A stretch of DNA of 64,000 nucleotides from Atopobiaceae bacterium (GTDB taxonomy: Bacteria; Actinomycetota; Coriobacteriia; Coriobacteriales; Atopobiaceae), in assembly GCA_022482785.1 (NCBI GenBank), contig JAKVON010000008.1, positions 1-64,000 on the forward strand, read 5' to 3'. This document shows, piece by piece, positions 54,979 through 64,000 of the stretch (positions are counted from its first letter, which is position 1; the number at the start of each line of letters is the position of its first letter). A model generated the notes under the pieces. That model was not told the DNA's origin. It worked only from the letters and a program-made list of their open reading frames with translations, and ran no database searches. The position numbers and the translations under genes are program-made.

Positions 54979-55030
54979 GACATAGGGGCGCTGGCGCGTC
55001 CGAGACAAGCGAGAAAGGAGGTTCGGCTCA

Positions 55031-56047
55031 GTGTCGAAATACATCGTAAAGCGCATTGCCCAGTCGCTGCTCGTGCTGTTGGGCGTGTCGATCATCGTCT
55101 TCCTGATCATGCGCGTGTTCTCGCCCGACCCGGCCCCCGTCGTGCTCGGCGAGCACGCGACCGAGGACTCCATGAAGGCCTGGAGGGACGCGAACGGGCT
55201 GAACGACCCCATCCCCGTCCAGTACTGGACCTTCCTCACCGGCGCGCTCCGCGGCGACCTTGGGACCTCGTACTACACCCATTCGACCGTCGCGAGCGAG
55301 ATAGCGAGCCGGTTCCCGGCCACCATCGAGCTCGCCCTCGTCGCCATCATCATCGCGAGCGCCGCAGGCATCGCGCTCGGCGTCGTCTCCGCCGTGCACA
55401 AGGGCACCGCGATCGACGCCACGAGCATGGTCCTGGCGCTCGTGGGGGTCTCGATGCCGATCTTCTGGCTCGGCATCCTGCTCATCATCCTGTTCGCGGG
55501 CATGTGGCACATCCTGCCCTCGGGCGGGCGCGTCGACCCCCTGCTGCAACCTACGGGCGGCTCCGGCCTCTACATCATCGACACGCTCTTCTCCGGCAAC
55601 TTCGCCGCCCTGGGCAACGTCCTCCAGCACCTCATCCTGCCCGCCCTCGCGCTCTCGATGTACTCCATGGCCATCATCACCCGCATGACGCGCTCGAGCA
55701 TGCTCGACACCCTCAACGAGGACTACGTGCGCACGGCGCGTGCCAAGGGCCTTCGCGAGAAGAAGGTCACCAAGCATCACGCCCTGAGGAACGCCATGCT
55801 GCCCGTGACCACCGTCATCGGCCTCCAGCTGGGCAGCCTCCTCGGCGGGGCCGTGCTCACCGAGACGGTCTTCGCCTGGCCCGGCATCGGCAAGTTCACG
55901 GTCGAGTGCATCCTCAAGAGCGACTTCCCCGTCGTCCAGGGCGTCGTGCTGCTCATCGGCGTCATCTTCGTGGTCATCAACCTCGTCGTGGACATCATCT
56001 ACGCCTACCTCGACCCGCGCATCAAGTACTCGAAGGAGGAGGCGTAG
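55031..56047 (+). CDS. dppB: Dipeptide ABC transporter permease DppB-type
   Basis: A 338-residue permease with an N-terminal membrane helix, the GDLGTSYYTHSTV block and about five further helices. The EAA loop is EDYVRTARAKGLREKKVTKHHALRNAMLP (in part), typical of DppB/OppB. GTG start with AAAGGAGG upstream. Next gene begins 2 bp after its stop. Confidence 0.95.
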   Translation: MSKYIVKRIAQSLLVLLGVSIIVFLIMRVFSPDPAPVVLGEHATEDSMKAWRDANGLNDPIPVQYWTFLTGALRGDLGTSYYTHSTVASEIASRFPATIELALVAIIIASAAGIALGVVSAVHKGTAIDATSMVLALVGVSMPIFWLGILLIILFAGMWHILPSGGRVDPLLQPTGGSGLYIIDTLFSGNFAALGNVLQHLILPALALSMYSMAIITRMTRSSMLDTLNEDYVRTARAKGLREKKVTKHHALRNAMLPVTTVIGLQLGSLLGGAVLTETVFAWPGIGKFTVECILKSDFPVVQGVVLLIGVIFVVINLVVDIIYAYLDPRIKYSKEEA

Positions 56048-56049
56048 CC

Positions 56050-57000
56050 ATGGCATCAGCAGACATCGCACAGAAGCGTCCGGCCGTCCCCTCGAGCCCC
56101 GAGCCCTCGACGCCCCCCGAGTCCGGCCCGAAGGCCGCGGAGAAGCCCGAGTCGCTCTTCCTCGAGTTCTGGTACTCGCTCAAGGGCAACAAGGCCGCCA
56201 TGGTGAGCCTCGTGGTCATCGGCATCCTGGTCCTCATCGCGATCCTGACGGCGATCGTCCCCGGCATCCTGCCCTACGACCCCTATGCGCAGGACCTCTC
56301 GGCCTCCTTCCAGCCGCCCAGCGCCGCGCACTGGTTCGGCACCGACCAGCAGGGCCGCGACATCTTCAGCCGCATCCTCATCGGCACCCAGGTCTCGCTC
56401 TCCGTGGGCCTGCTCGCCGTGGCCATCTCGCTGGCCGTGGGCGTCACGCTCGGCGCCATCGCCGGCTACAAGGGCGGCGCCATCGACACGGTGATCATGC
56501 GCATCATGGACATGATGCTCGCCATCCCATCGATCCTCCTGGCCATCGCCTTCATGGCGGCTTTGGGCAAGGGCGTCGACAAGGCCGTCATCGCCATCGG
56601 CCTCGTCTCGATTCCCGAGTACGCGCGCATCGTCCGCAGCCAAATCCTCTCCGTCAAGGAGAACGACTACGTGGCCGCGGCGCGCGTCATCGGCGACTCC
56701 GATGCCAAGATCATCTTCCGGCACGTGCTCCCCAACGTGCTCCCCTCGATCATCGTGCGCGCGACGCTCGGCATATCCGGCGCCATCCTCGACGCGGCGG
56801 CCCTCGGCTTCCTGGGCCTCGGCGTGCAGCCGCCTCAGGCGGAATGGGGCGACATGCTCGGCCGCGGACGCAACTACATCTTCTCGGCCCCGTATACGAT
56901 GATCTTCCCGGGCCTCGCCATCACCATCACCGTCCTGGCGTTCAACCTGCTCGGTGACGGCATCCGCGACGCCGTCGATCCCAAGTCGCGCAGGAGGTGA
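56050..57000 (+). CDS. dppC: Dipeptide ABC transporter permease DppC-type
   Basis: A 316-residue permease. A Pro/Ser-rich cytoplasmic N-terminus (about 1-35) precedes the first helix. [19 protein letters not shown] and the EAA loop [15 protein letters not shown] and the C-terminal [14 protein letters not shown] block are the family hallmarks. Start at ATG 56050. The next gene's ribosome site lies in the end of this one. Confidence 0.95.
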   Translation: MASADIAQKRPAVPSSPEPSTPPESGPKAAEKPESLFLEFWYSLKGNKAAMVSLVVIGILVLIAILTAIVPGILPYDPYAQDLSASFQPPSAAHWFGTDQQGRDIFSRILIGTQVSLSVGLLAVAISLAVGVTLGAIAGYKGGAIDTVIMRIMDMMLAIPSILLAIAFMAALGKGVDKAVIAIGLVSIPEYARIVRSQILSVKENDYVAAARVIGDSDAKIIFRHVLPNVLPSIIVRATLGISGAILDAAALGFLGLGVQPPQAEWGDMLGRGRNYIFSAPYTMIFPGLAITITVLAFNLLGDGIRDAVDPKSRRR

Positions 57001-57005
57001 CGCGC

Positions 57006-59073
<2,068 letters not shown>

Positions 59074-59096
59074 GCCCGCCCGCATGGACGAAGCGA

Positions 59097-59134
59097 AGGG
59101 ACCCCTCGCCGGCATGCCGCCGCGAGGGGTCCCT
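59097..59134. terminator. Bidirectional terminator between dppF and the ligase-like gene
   Basis: Perfect 13-bp arms AGGGACCCCTCGC (59097-59109) and GCGAGGGGTCCCT (59122-59134) with a 12-nt loop. It separates convergent genes. T-runs are weak on both sides. Confidence 0.75.
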
Positions 59135-59140
59135 CATTCG

Positions 59141-60502
59141 TCAGTCGAGGTCGCGGGGCACCCTTCGCTCGCCCCACAGCGAGGCGATGCCCTCGAGGAG
59201 CCCCGTCTCGCCGGGAAGTCCCGCCGGGCCTTCCAGCCCGCCGCGCGCGATGGAGACCAGCTCGTCAGCGAGCTCGCCCATGGGACGCCCGTAGACGGCC
59301 GCGTCCCAGCCGTCTTCCTGGAGCGCCTTCCAGGCGCGGGCGACCGTGGCCTCGTCCGCCCCGGCGAGGAGGCCACGCGTCGCGGCGAACGCCCCGTCGT
59401 CGTAGAAGATGCCCTTGATCAGGGCCGTGTAGCCGGCCGCCAGGCGCGGCGGGAGGGAGTCCGCAACGCGTATCTCGGAGAACCCCTTCCAGCGCGTGTC
59501 GGGGAAGACCATCGAGAGCATGTGCGTGACCTCCGCGGGGGCAAGGTCGCGGCCGCACATGATGTCTCCCTCCGTGGCGTCCGGCGTGGGGATGGTGGTG
59601 CCGCGCGCGTCGGTGAACAGGATGGGGCAGACGTTCTCGAGCCAGGCGGCATAGGCCTCGAAGCCGAACCCCTCGTCGAAGGTGTGGGGGACGGTGCCGC
59701 AGCGGGCCGGGTCGACCTGCTCCCATATCCTCGACCGCACCATGCGCGGCGCCTCGTCCGCGCCGCATCCGCGCCAGACGGGGGCGTTGTCGCAGAGGAA
59801 CGAGAGAAGCGGGCCGAGGGCGATCGCGAGCCGGTACATGGCCAGGGCGTCGGCCTCGTCGCCGTGGTCGACGGAGACCTGCGTCGAGGCCGAGGCGCGC
59901 ATCATGTCGCGTGCGTAGCGGCCCGTGCGGGAGAGGTAGGCATCCATGAGCGCATAGCGCTCCTTGGGGATGAGGGGCAGGTCCTCGGGCGAGGAGATCC
60001 AGGGGTTGTAGCCCCTCGGCACGAGGGAGAAGTCGCAGCCCATATCCTGGGCAGCGGCGCTCACCTGCTCGTCGAAGGCCTCGACGGCACCGAGGAGCGC
60101 CGCGACCGAGGCGCTTGGCCCCACCGAGCACTCGAGCTGGGCCGCCGGCTCGAGCGAGACGGTGATGCCCACGGCCTCGTCCCCGACCGTGACCTCGCCC
60201 GCGAAGCCCGCGAGGAACCCATCGATCATGACGAGCTGGTCGGGCCCGTAGAAGCGGCGCATGCCCTCGAGCAGCCTGCCCACGCCGCGTGGGCCATCGT
60301 AGCCGACGGGCCCCGCGGCGGAGTTGTCGTAGACGAAGCGCTCCAGCTCGAGGCCGAGCCTGCGCGTGCCGTCCTGGTGGGTGGATGCGTGGGCGCCGGA
60401 GGCGAGGCGTTCGACGAGCCTCTCGTGGTTGCGCTCGAGCCTCTCGAGGCGCCGCTCGTGACATGTTGGTGACGCTGGCTCTGACGGCATGCTGCCTCCC
60501 AT
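59141..60502 (-). CDS. Glutamate-cysteine ligase-like protein (GCS2 type)
   Basis: A 453-residue protein of the GCS2/carboxylate-amine ligase family. LGLELERFVYD is the ATP-Mg binding start (GxExE type), then EPAAQLECSVGPS, LVPRGYNPW, RASASTQVSVDHGDE and WKGFSEIRVADSLPP. The TSTQVSVD/SEIRxxDS blocks resemble plant/actinobacterial gamma-glutamylcysteine synthetases more than YbdK. It would begin glutathione or a related thiol synthesis; no partner such as gshB or mshC is visible. ATG at 60502, or ATG at 60490. Function by similarity only. Confidence 0.82.
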   Translation of the reverse strand: MGGSMPSEPASPTCHERRLERLERNHERLVERLASGAHASTHQDGTRRLGLELERFVYDNSAAGPVGYDGPRGVGRLLEGMRRFYGPDQLVMIDGFLAGFAGEVTVGDEAVGITVSLEPAAQLECSVGPSASVAALLGAVEAFDEQVSAAAQDMGCDFSLVPRGYNPWISSPEDLPLIPKERYALMDAYLSRTGRYARDMMRASASTQVSVDHGDEADALAMYRLAIALGPLLSFLCDNAPVWRGCGADEAPRMVRSRIWEQVDPARCGTVPHTFDEGFGFEAYAAWLENVCPILFTDARGTTIPTPDATEGDIMCGRDLAPAEVTHMLSMVFPDTRWKGFSEIRVADSLPPRLAAGYTALIKGIFYDDGAFAATRGLLAGADEATVARAWKALQEDGWDAAVYGRPMGELADELVSIARGGLEGPAGLPGETGLLEGIASLWGERRVPRDLD

Positions 60503-60653
60503 GAAGCGTGTGCGCCTGAGGGCGCGCCTTTCAGTCTATACCCGTCTGGTGGGATTATGGACCAGCCCCCACGCTGACGGACGCCTCTGGTTGCCCGCGC
60601 AGCGTACGGGTATCATGAGATAGCTCGGGGCCATTCGCGAGTCGGGGAGGGAC

Positions 60654-62102
60654 ATGGCCAAAGGCACGGACACAGCTCAGACGAAGCCCCCTGCGGCCGC
60701 CGCGCCGTCTGCTGCGGCCACCTCTGCGCCCGCGGGCCGGAATCCCAATCGCGTGCCCTACGAGCCGAGCAAGCACAAGCATGGGGTCGCCTCCCGCCTG
60801 AGCATCGGCGTGGGGGCCAAGAATCCGGCCAAGAAGCCCGTCGCGCCCAAGCCCAAGGTGGGCGACCAGTCCGACGAGGACAAGGACAAGGCCAGGAAGG
60901 GCATGAAGTTCATCGGCCTGGTCGTCGTCATCTACGTCGTGTACCTCGTGGTGACGGGGCAGATGGGCCAGTTCGTCGAGGCCCTCTCGACGGTTGACAC
61001 GGGCTGGATCGTGGGCGCCTGCATCTGCTTCCTGTTCTACTTCGTCTTCGGCGTCGGCGCCTACGTGGTGGCCGTCTGGCTCGATCCCGACAGCCCCGTG
61101 GGCATCCGCGACCTCATGAGCGTCGAGGCCTCGGGCATCTTCTTCGGCAACCTCACCCCCATGATGGCCGGCTCCGTGCCCGCCCAGATATTCCGGCTCA
61201 CGCGCACGGGGCTCGACGCCGGCGAAGCCATGGCCACCCAGTTCACCCGCTTCATCATGTTCCAGTGCGGCGTGGTCTTCTTCGCCGCGCTCATGCTGCT
61301 CGCCAAGTACGGCTTCTTCCTCGAGACGTACGGCAACATCGTCATGCTCAACCTCATCGTCTTCGCGGCGGAGGGCCTGAAGCTCCTGGGCCTGTTCATC
61401 ATCTGCCTGTGCCCGCACTTCGTCATGCGGGTGGGCAACGCGACCATCAAGTTCCTCTCCAAGCGCGGTTGGCTCAAGGACTACGCCAAGTGGTATGACA
61501 TCGTGAACAACCAGGTCAACGAGTTCTCCGACGCCTTCAAGCGCGCGGCACGCCATGTGCCCTCGATGCTGGTCACCCTCGCCGTGACCATGGCCCAGCT
61601 CGCCTGCTTCTACATGATCCCCTGGTTCGTGCTCCATGCGTTCGGGCGCGACGCGGACTTCCTGAACTGCCTGGCCGCAGGCTCGATGGTGCAGATCGTG
61701 GCCACGGCGGTGCCCCTCCCGGGCGGGACGGGCGGCGTCGAGAGCGCGTTCGCGCTGTTCTACGGTCCCGTCTTCGGCACGGCGGCGAGTGCCGGCTACC
61801 TGGTCTGGCGCGTGATCACCTTCTTCGCGCCCACCTTCATCGCCGTCCCCATGCTGTCCCTTCGCTCCAACCATCCCGAGAGCCTCTACCAGCGCTGGAA
61901 CAACCTGGTCCACGGCACCTACCGCCGCCAGGCCGCCCTCAACATGAGGCACGCGCAGCGCAGCGCCACCCGCGCGGCGAAGTCGGCCACGAGGGTCGCC
62001 AAGAAGGCGGGCAAGGGGGCGAGCTCCATGGGGAAGGACTTCATGGAGGGGTACCGCACCGTCACGCAGAAGGACGACGCCGAGAAGCGCGACGTCTCGT
62101 AG
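60654..62102 (+). CDS. LPG-synthase-type flippase-like membrane protein (UPF0104)
   Basis: A 482-residue protein with a long Ala/Pro/Lys-rich N-terminal tail (about 1-82), about eight membrane helices and a basic C-terminal tail. The signature PLPGGTGGVESAF and SGIFFGNLTPMMAGSVPAQ match the lysylphosphatidylglycerol synthase transmembrane family (AglD/MprF-TM-like). The MprF catalytic domain is absent. Such proteins are thought to move lipids or lipid-linked sugars across the membrane. The ATG follows GGGGAGGGAC. Confidence 0.85.
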   Translation: MAKGTDTAQTKPPAAAAPSAAATSAPAGRNPNRVPYEPSKHKHGVASRLSIGVGAKNPAKKPVAPKPKVGDQSDEDKDKARKGMKFIGLVVVIYVVYLVVTGQMGQFVEALSTVDTGWIVGACICFLFYFVFGVGAYVVAVWLDPDSPVGIRDLMSVEASGIFFGNLTPMMAGSVPAQIFRLTRTGLDAGEAMATQFTRFIMFQCGVVFFAALMLLAKYGFFLETYGNIVMLNLIVFAAEGLKLLGLFIICLCPHFVMRVGNATIKFLSKRGWLKDYAKWYDIVNNQVNEFSDAFKRAARHVPSMLVTLAVTMAQLACFYMIPWFVLHAFGRDADFLNCLAAGSMVQIVATAVPLPGGTGGVESAFALFYGPVFGTAASAGYLVWRVITFFAPTFIAVPMLSLRSNHPESLYQRWNNLVHGTYRRQAALNMRHAQRSATRAAKSATRVAKKAGKGASSMGKDFMEGYRTVTQKDDAEKRDVS

Positions 62103-62126
62103 GGCCGTCCATCCCACGGCGAGGCC

Positions 62127-62252
62127 GCGCGGATTTCGGCTTTTCCCACTGTTTCCGATTTTATCAATGTCCCTGCCTGCGGCGATGCGGAGCCACCCTG
62201 GGGCTGCCACGCATCCTCCCAGGAAACGATCGGGAAAAGTCGAAATCCGCGC
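62127..62252. repeat. 126-bp imperfect inverted-repeat element
   Basis: Outer arms of 21 bp (62127-62147 and 62232-62252) match with one G-U-type mismatch. Inside them GTTTCC (62150) pairs with GGAAAC (62222), and a GATGCG/CGCATC stem sits at the centre. It fills the gap between two convergent genes. It may act as a bidirectional terminator or be a MITE-like remnant. Confidence 0.65.
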
Positions 62253-62271
62253 AGGGACCCGTCGGGGGAGG

Positions 62272-63759
62272 CTATGCGGTGAGCGGCAGCGCCCTCTCGA
62301 TGCGGGCGAGCGTCGTCGCCTTGCCGAGCAGCTCGAGCGAGGCGCCCAGGGGAGGGGAGACCTGGCTTCCGCACTCGGCCACGCGAACGGCCTGGAACAC
62401 CTTGCGCTTGGAGAGGCCGATCCCCTCGGGGATGGGGTCGAGGGCGGCATCGATCGCCTCGGCCTTCCAGCCTGCCTCGTCGATGGTGCCGAGCGCCTCG
62501 CGTGCCGCAACGAGCGCCTCGCGGGCCCCCTCCTTGGCGAGGTTCTTCGCGACCGACCTCTCGTCGAACGTGACGTCGTCGCCCTCGTAGAGGAAGCGGC
62601 AGATGGGGGCGACGTCGGTCAGGAGCTTGGTCCGCGGCTTGGCGACGGCGGCTAGTGCGAGGTACCAGCCGGGATCGTGCACGAGCGAGCCGGCGACCTC
62701 GAGCCCGGACCTCACGAGCTCGGGAAGCATGACCTGGCTCGTGAAGTCCTCCTCGGTCATGGCGTCGAGGTAGTGGTTGTTGATCCAGTCGAGCTTCTTG
62801 GGGTCGAAGGTCGCCGGGTTCTTCGAGACGTGGTCGAGCGAGAACTCGCGCGCGAGCACGTCTCGCGGCACGATGGTGGTCTCCCCGTCGAGGGACCAGC
62901 CGAGGAGTGCCAGGTAGTTGACGAAGGCATCGGAGAGGTAGCCGGCGTCGCGGTATTCCTCCACGCTGGTGGCGCCGTGGCGCTTTGAGAGCTTCTTCCC
63001 GTCGGGGCCGAGGATCATGGAGATGTGCGCGAAGGTGGGGACGGGCGCGCCCAAGGCCTCGTAGACCATGACCTGGCGTGGCGTGTTGGAGAGGTGGTCG
63101 TCTCCGCGGATCACGTGGGTGATGCCCATGGCCGCGTCGTCCACGACGGTCGCGAAGTTGTAGGTGGGGGTTCCGTCGGTGCGGATGATGACGAAGTCGT
63201 CGAGCTCCTTGGCGTCGAAGACGACGTCGCCGTGGACCGCGTCACGCACGGTCACGTCGCCGCGGCCAAGCGGAACCTTGATGCGCCAGACGTGGGGCTC
63301 GCCTGCGGCGATGCGGCTGGCGGCCTCGGCCGGGTCGATGTCCCTGCAGGTGCGCTGGTAGCCCTGGAACGGGTCCTTGCGCGCCTGGGCGGCCGCCTTG
63401 TCCGCCGCGAGCCTCTCGGCCGAGCAGAAGCAGGGATAGGCCTTTCCCTGCTCCGCGAGGCGCCTCGCGGCGTCCGCGTAGAGCTGCATGCGGTCGGTCT
63501 GACGGTAGGGGCCGAACTCGCCGCCCACCTCGGGGCCCTCGTCCCAGTCGAGGCCGAGCCAACGCATGGCGCGGAGGATGACCTGCGTGTTCTCCTCAGT
63601 GGAGCGGGTCGGGTCGGTGTCGTCGATGCGGAGGATGAACGTGCCGCCATGGGCGCGGGCGAAGGCCCAGTTGTAGATGGCCGTCCGGGCGCCTCCGATG
63701 TGGAGCTTCCCCGTGGGGGAGGGGGCGAAGCGAACGCGAACGGGTGTGGTGGACGACAC
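62272..63759 (-). CDS. gltX: Glutamyl-tRNA synthetase
   Basis: A 495-residue class I synthetase that charges tRNA-Glu. The HIGH motif appears as KLHIGGARTAIYNW and the KMSKS motif as KLSKRHG. FAPSPTG, RIDDTDPTRS, and VIRGDDHLSNTPRQ are all in place, and the helical anticodon domain follows. The zinc-binding region has only one or two cysteines (CFCSAERLAADK). The start at 63759 follows GAAGGAG. In this window tRNA-Glu and tRNA-Gln are also present, but distant. Confidence 0.97.
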   Translation of the reverse strand: MSSTTPVRVRFAPSPTGKLHIGGARTAIYNWAFARAHGGTFILRIDDTDPTRSTEENTQVILRAMRWLGLDWDEGPEVGGEFGPYRQTDRMQLYADAARRLAEQGKAYPCFCSAERLAADKAAAQARKDPFQGYQRTCRDIDPAEAASRIAAGEPHVWRIKVPLGRGDVTVRDAVHGDVVFDAKELDDFVIIRTDGTPTYNFATVVDDAAMGITHVIRGDDHLSNTPRQVMVYEALGAPVPTFAHISMILGPDGKKLSKRHGATSVEEYRDAGYLSDAFVNYLALLGWSLDGETTIVPRDVLAREFSLDHVSKNPATFDPKKLDWINNHYLDAMTEEDFTSQVMLPELVRSGLEVAGSLVHDPGWYLALAAVAKPRTKLLTDVAPICRFLYEGDDVTFDERSVAKNLAKEGAREALVAAREALGTIDEAGWKAEAIDAALDPIPEGIGLSKRKVFQAVRVAECGSQVSPPLGASLELLGKATTLARIERALPLTA

Positions 63760-63845
63760 GAATGGCTCCTTCTGACGGGCGGCAGGGCGGAATTCAACGC
63801 GTTCCAGTATAGCCCGACGGGCCTCGGGCGGCCCTGCCAGGCGGG

Positions 63846-64000
63846 CTACATCAGCCGCGTGTCCTCGAGCTTCCTGGCCACCCAGGCGTTGAGCCGGACC
63901 ACGGGCTTCCGCAGCGCGAGCCCGAGCAGGAGCGACGGGACCACGAAGGCGAGCAGTGCGAGGAGCGCGAGCAGGCAGTCGTTCTCGTAGACCCCGGCGA
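63846..64000 (-). CDS. Unidentified membrane protein, C-terminal part (cut by window edge)
   Basis: A minus-strand frame open to the window end, with the stop at 63846-63848. It reads ENDCLLALLALLAFVVPSLL, then a glycine/leucine-rich end and RKPVVRLNAWVARKLEDTRLM. One membrane helix is followed by a basic amphipathic tail. I cannot name the family from 50 residues. Confidence 0.5.
   Translation of the reverse strand, partial: AGVYENDCLLALLALLAFVVPSLLLGLALRKPVVRLNAWVARKLEDTRLM

Overview
The window is a high-GC actinobacterial chromosome segment. A Coriobacteriia origin (Olsenella/Collinsella-like) is my inference from gene content: DivIVA/SepF/YggT division genes, several bgl-type PTS operons controlled by antitermination, tRNAs with encoded CCA, and a lifestyle built on sugar and peptide uptake. 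I see no phage, IS transposase or CRISPR array.

Layout. 1-4200: phoU (cut by the window edge), yggS, sepF, proC, yggT and divIVA, a compact division and housekeeping cluster. 4197-6561 (minus): a two-gene DNA-repair-like pair (DUF4130/TIGR03915-type protein plus radical SAM protein TIGR03916-type) behind an SOS-box-like site. 6709-7441: a YjbR/MmcQ-like gene converging on rnpB (RNase P RNA). 7535-11558: two tandem paralogues that read as prokaryotic pentameric ligand-gated-ion-channel-like proteins, followed 8 bp later by a radical SAM/SPASM-like enzyme. 11696-13174: an AlbA/Schlafen-type ATP-binding regulator behind a perfect inverted repeat.

13343-36479 is a carbohydrate island. Three bgl-type PTS systems are each tied to a LicT/BglG antiterminator and RAT/terminator leaders. 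With them are GH1 6-phospho-beta-glucosidases, separate EIIA proteins, two unusual HPr paralogues (His15 kept, Asp at position 46), and an embedded L-rhamnose module (GH78 rhamnosidase, AraC regulator, rhaB, rhaA, rhaD). The module suggests use of rhamnosyl-glucosides from plant material. Many genes here carry frameshifts. A broken RelB/PIN toxin-antitoxin remnant lies inside the island.

36629-44868: carboxymuconolactone-decarboxylase-like protein, YigZ, an Fe-S aldo/keto reductase, HAD phosphatase, cupin, aminopeptidase C, CCA-adding enzyme and a stand-alone condensation-like acyltransferase. Promoters with 19-bp spacers (MerR-type architecture) precede the decarboxylase-like and cupin genes. 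45349-48971: a hybrid histidine kinase with two periplasmic solute-binding sensor domains, overlapping a metallo-beta-lactamase-fold gene. 49040-49206: tRNA-Glu(CUC) and tRNA-Gln(CUG). 49440-53141: polar amino-acid ABC transporter plus a cytidylate-kinase-like gene. 53310-59073: complete dipeptide/oligopeptide ABC transporter. 59141-64000: glutamate-cysteine-ligase-like gene, LPG-synthase-type membrane protein, gltX, and the end of an unidentified membrane protein.

A caution on sequence quality. Single-base indels, mostly +1, break not only the rhamnose genes and one GH1 copy but also cca, pepC and the last codons of the cupin gene. Part of the apparent gene decay may therefore be consensus error rather than biology.
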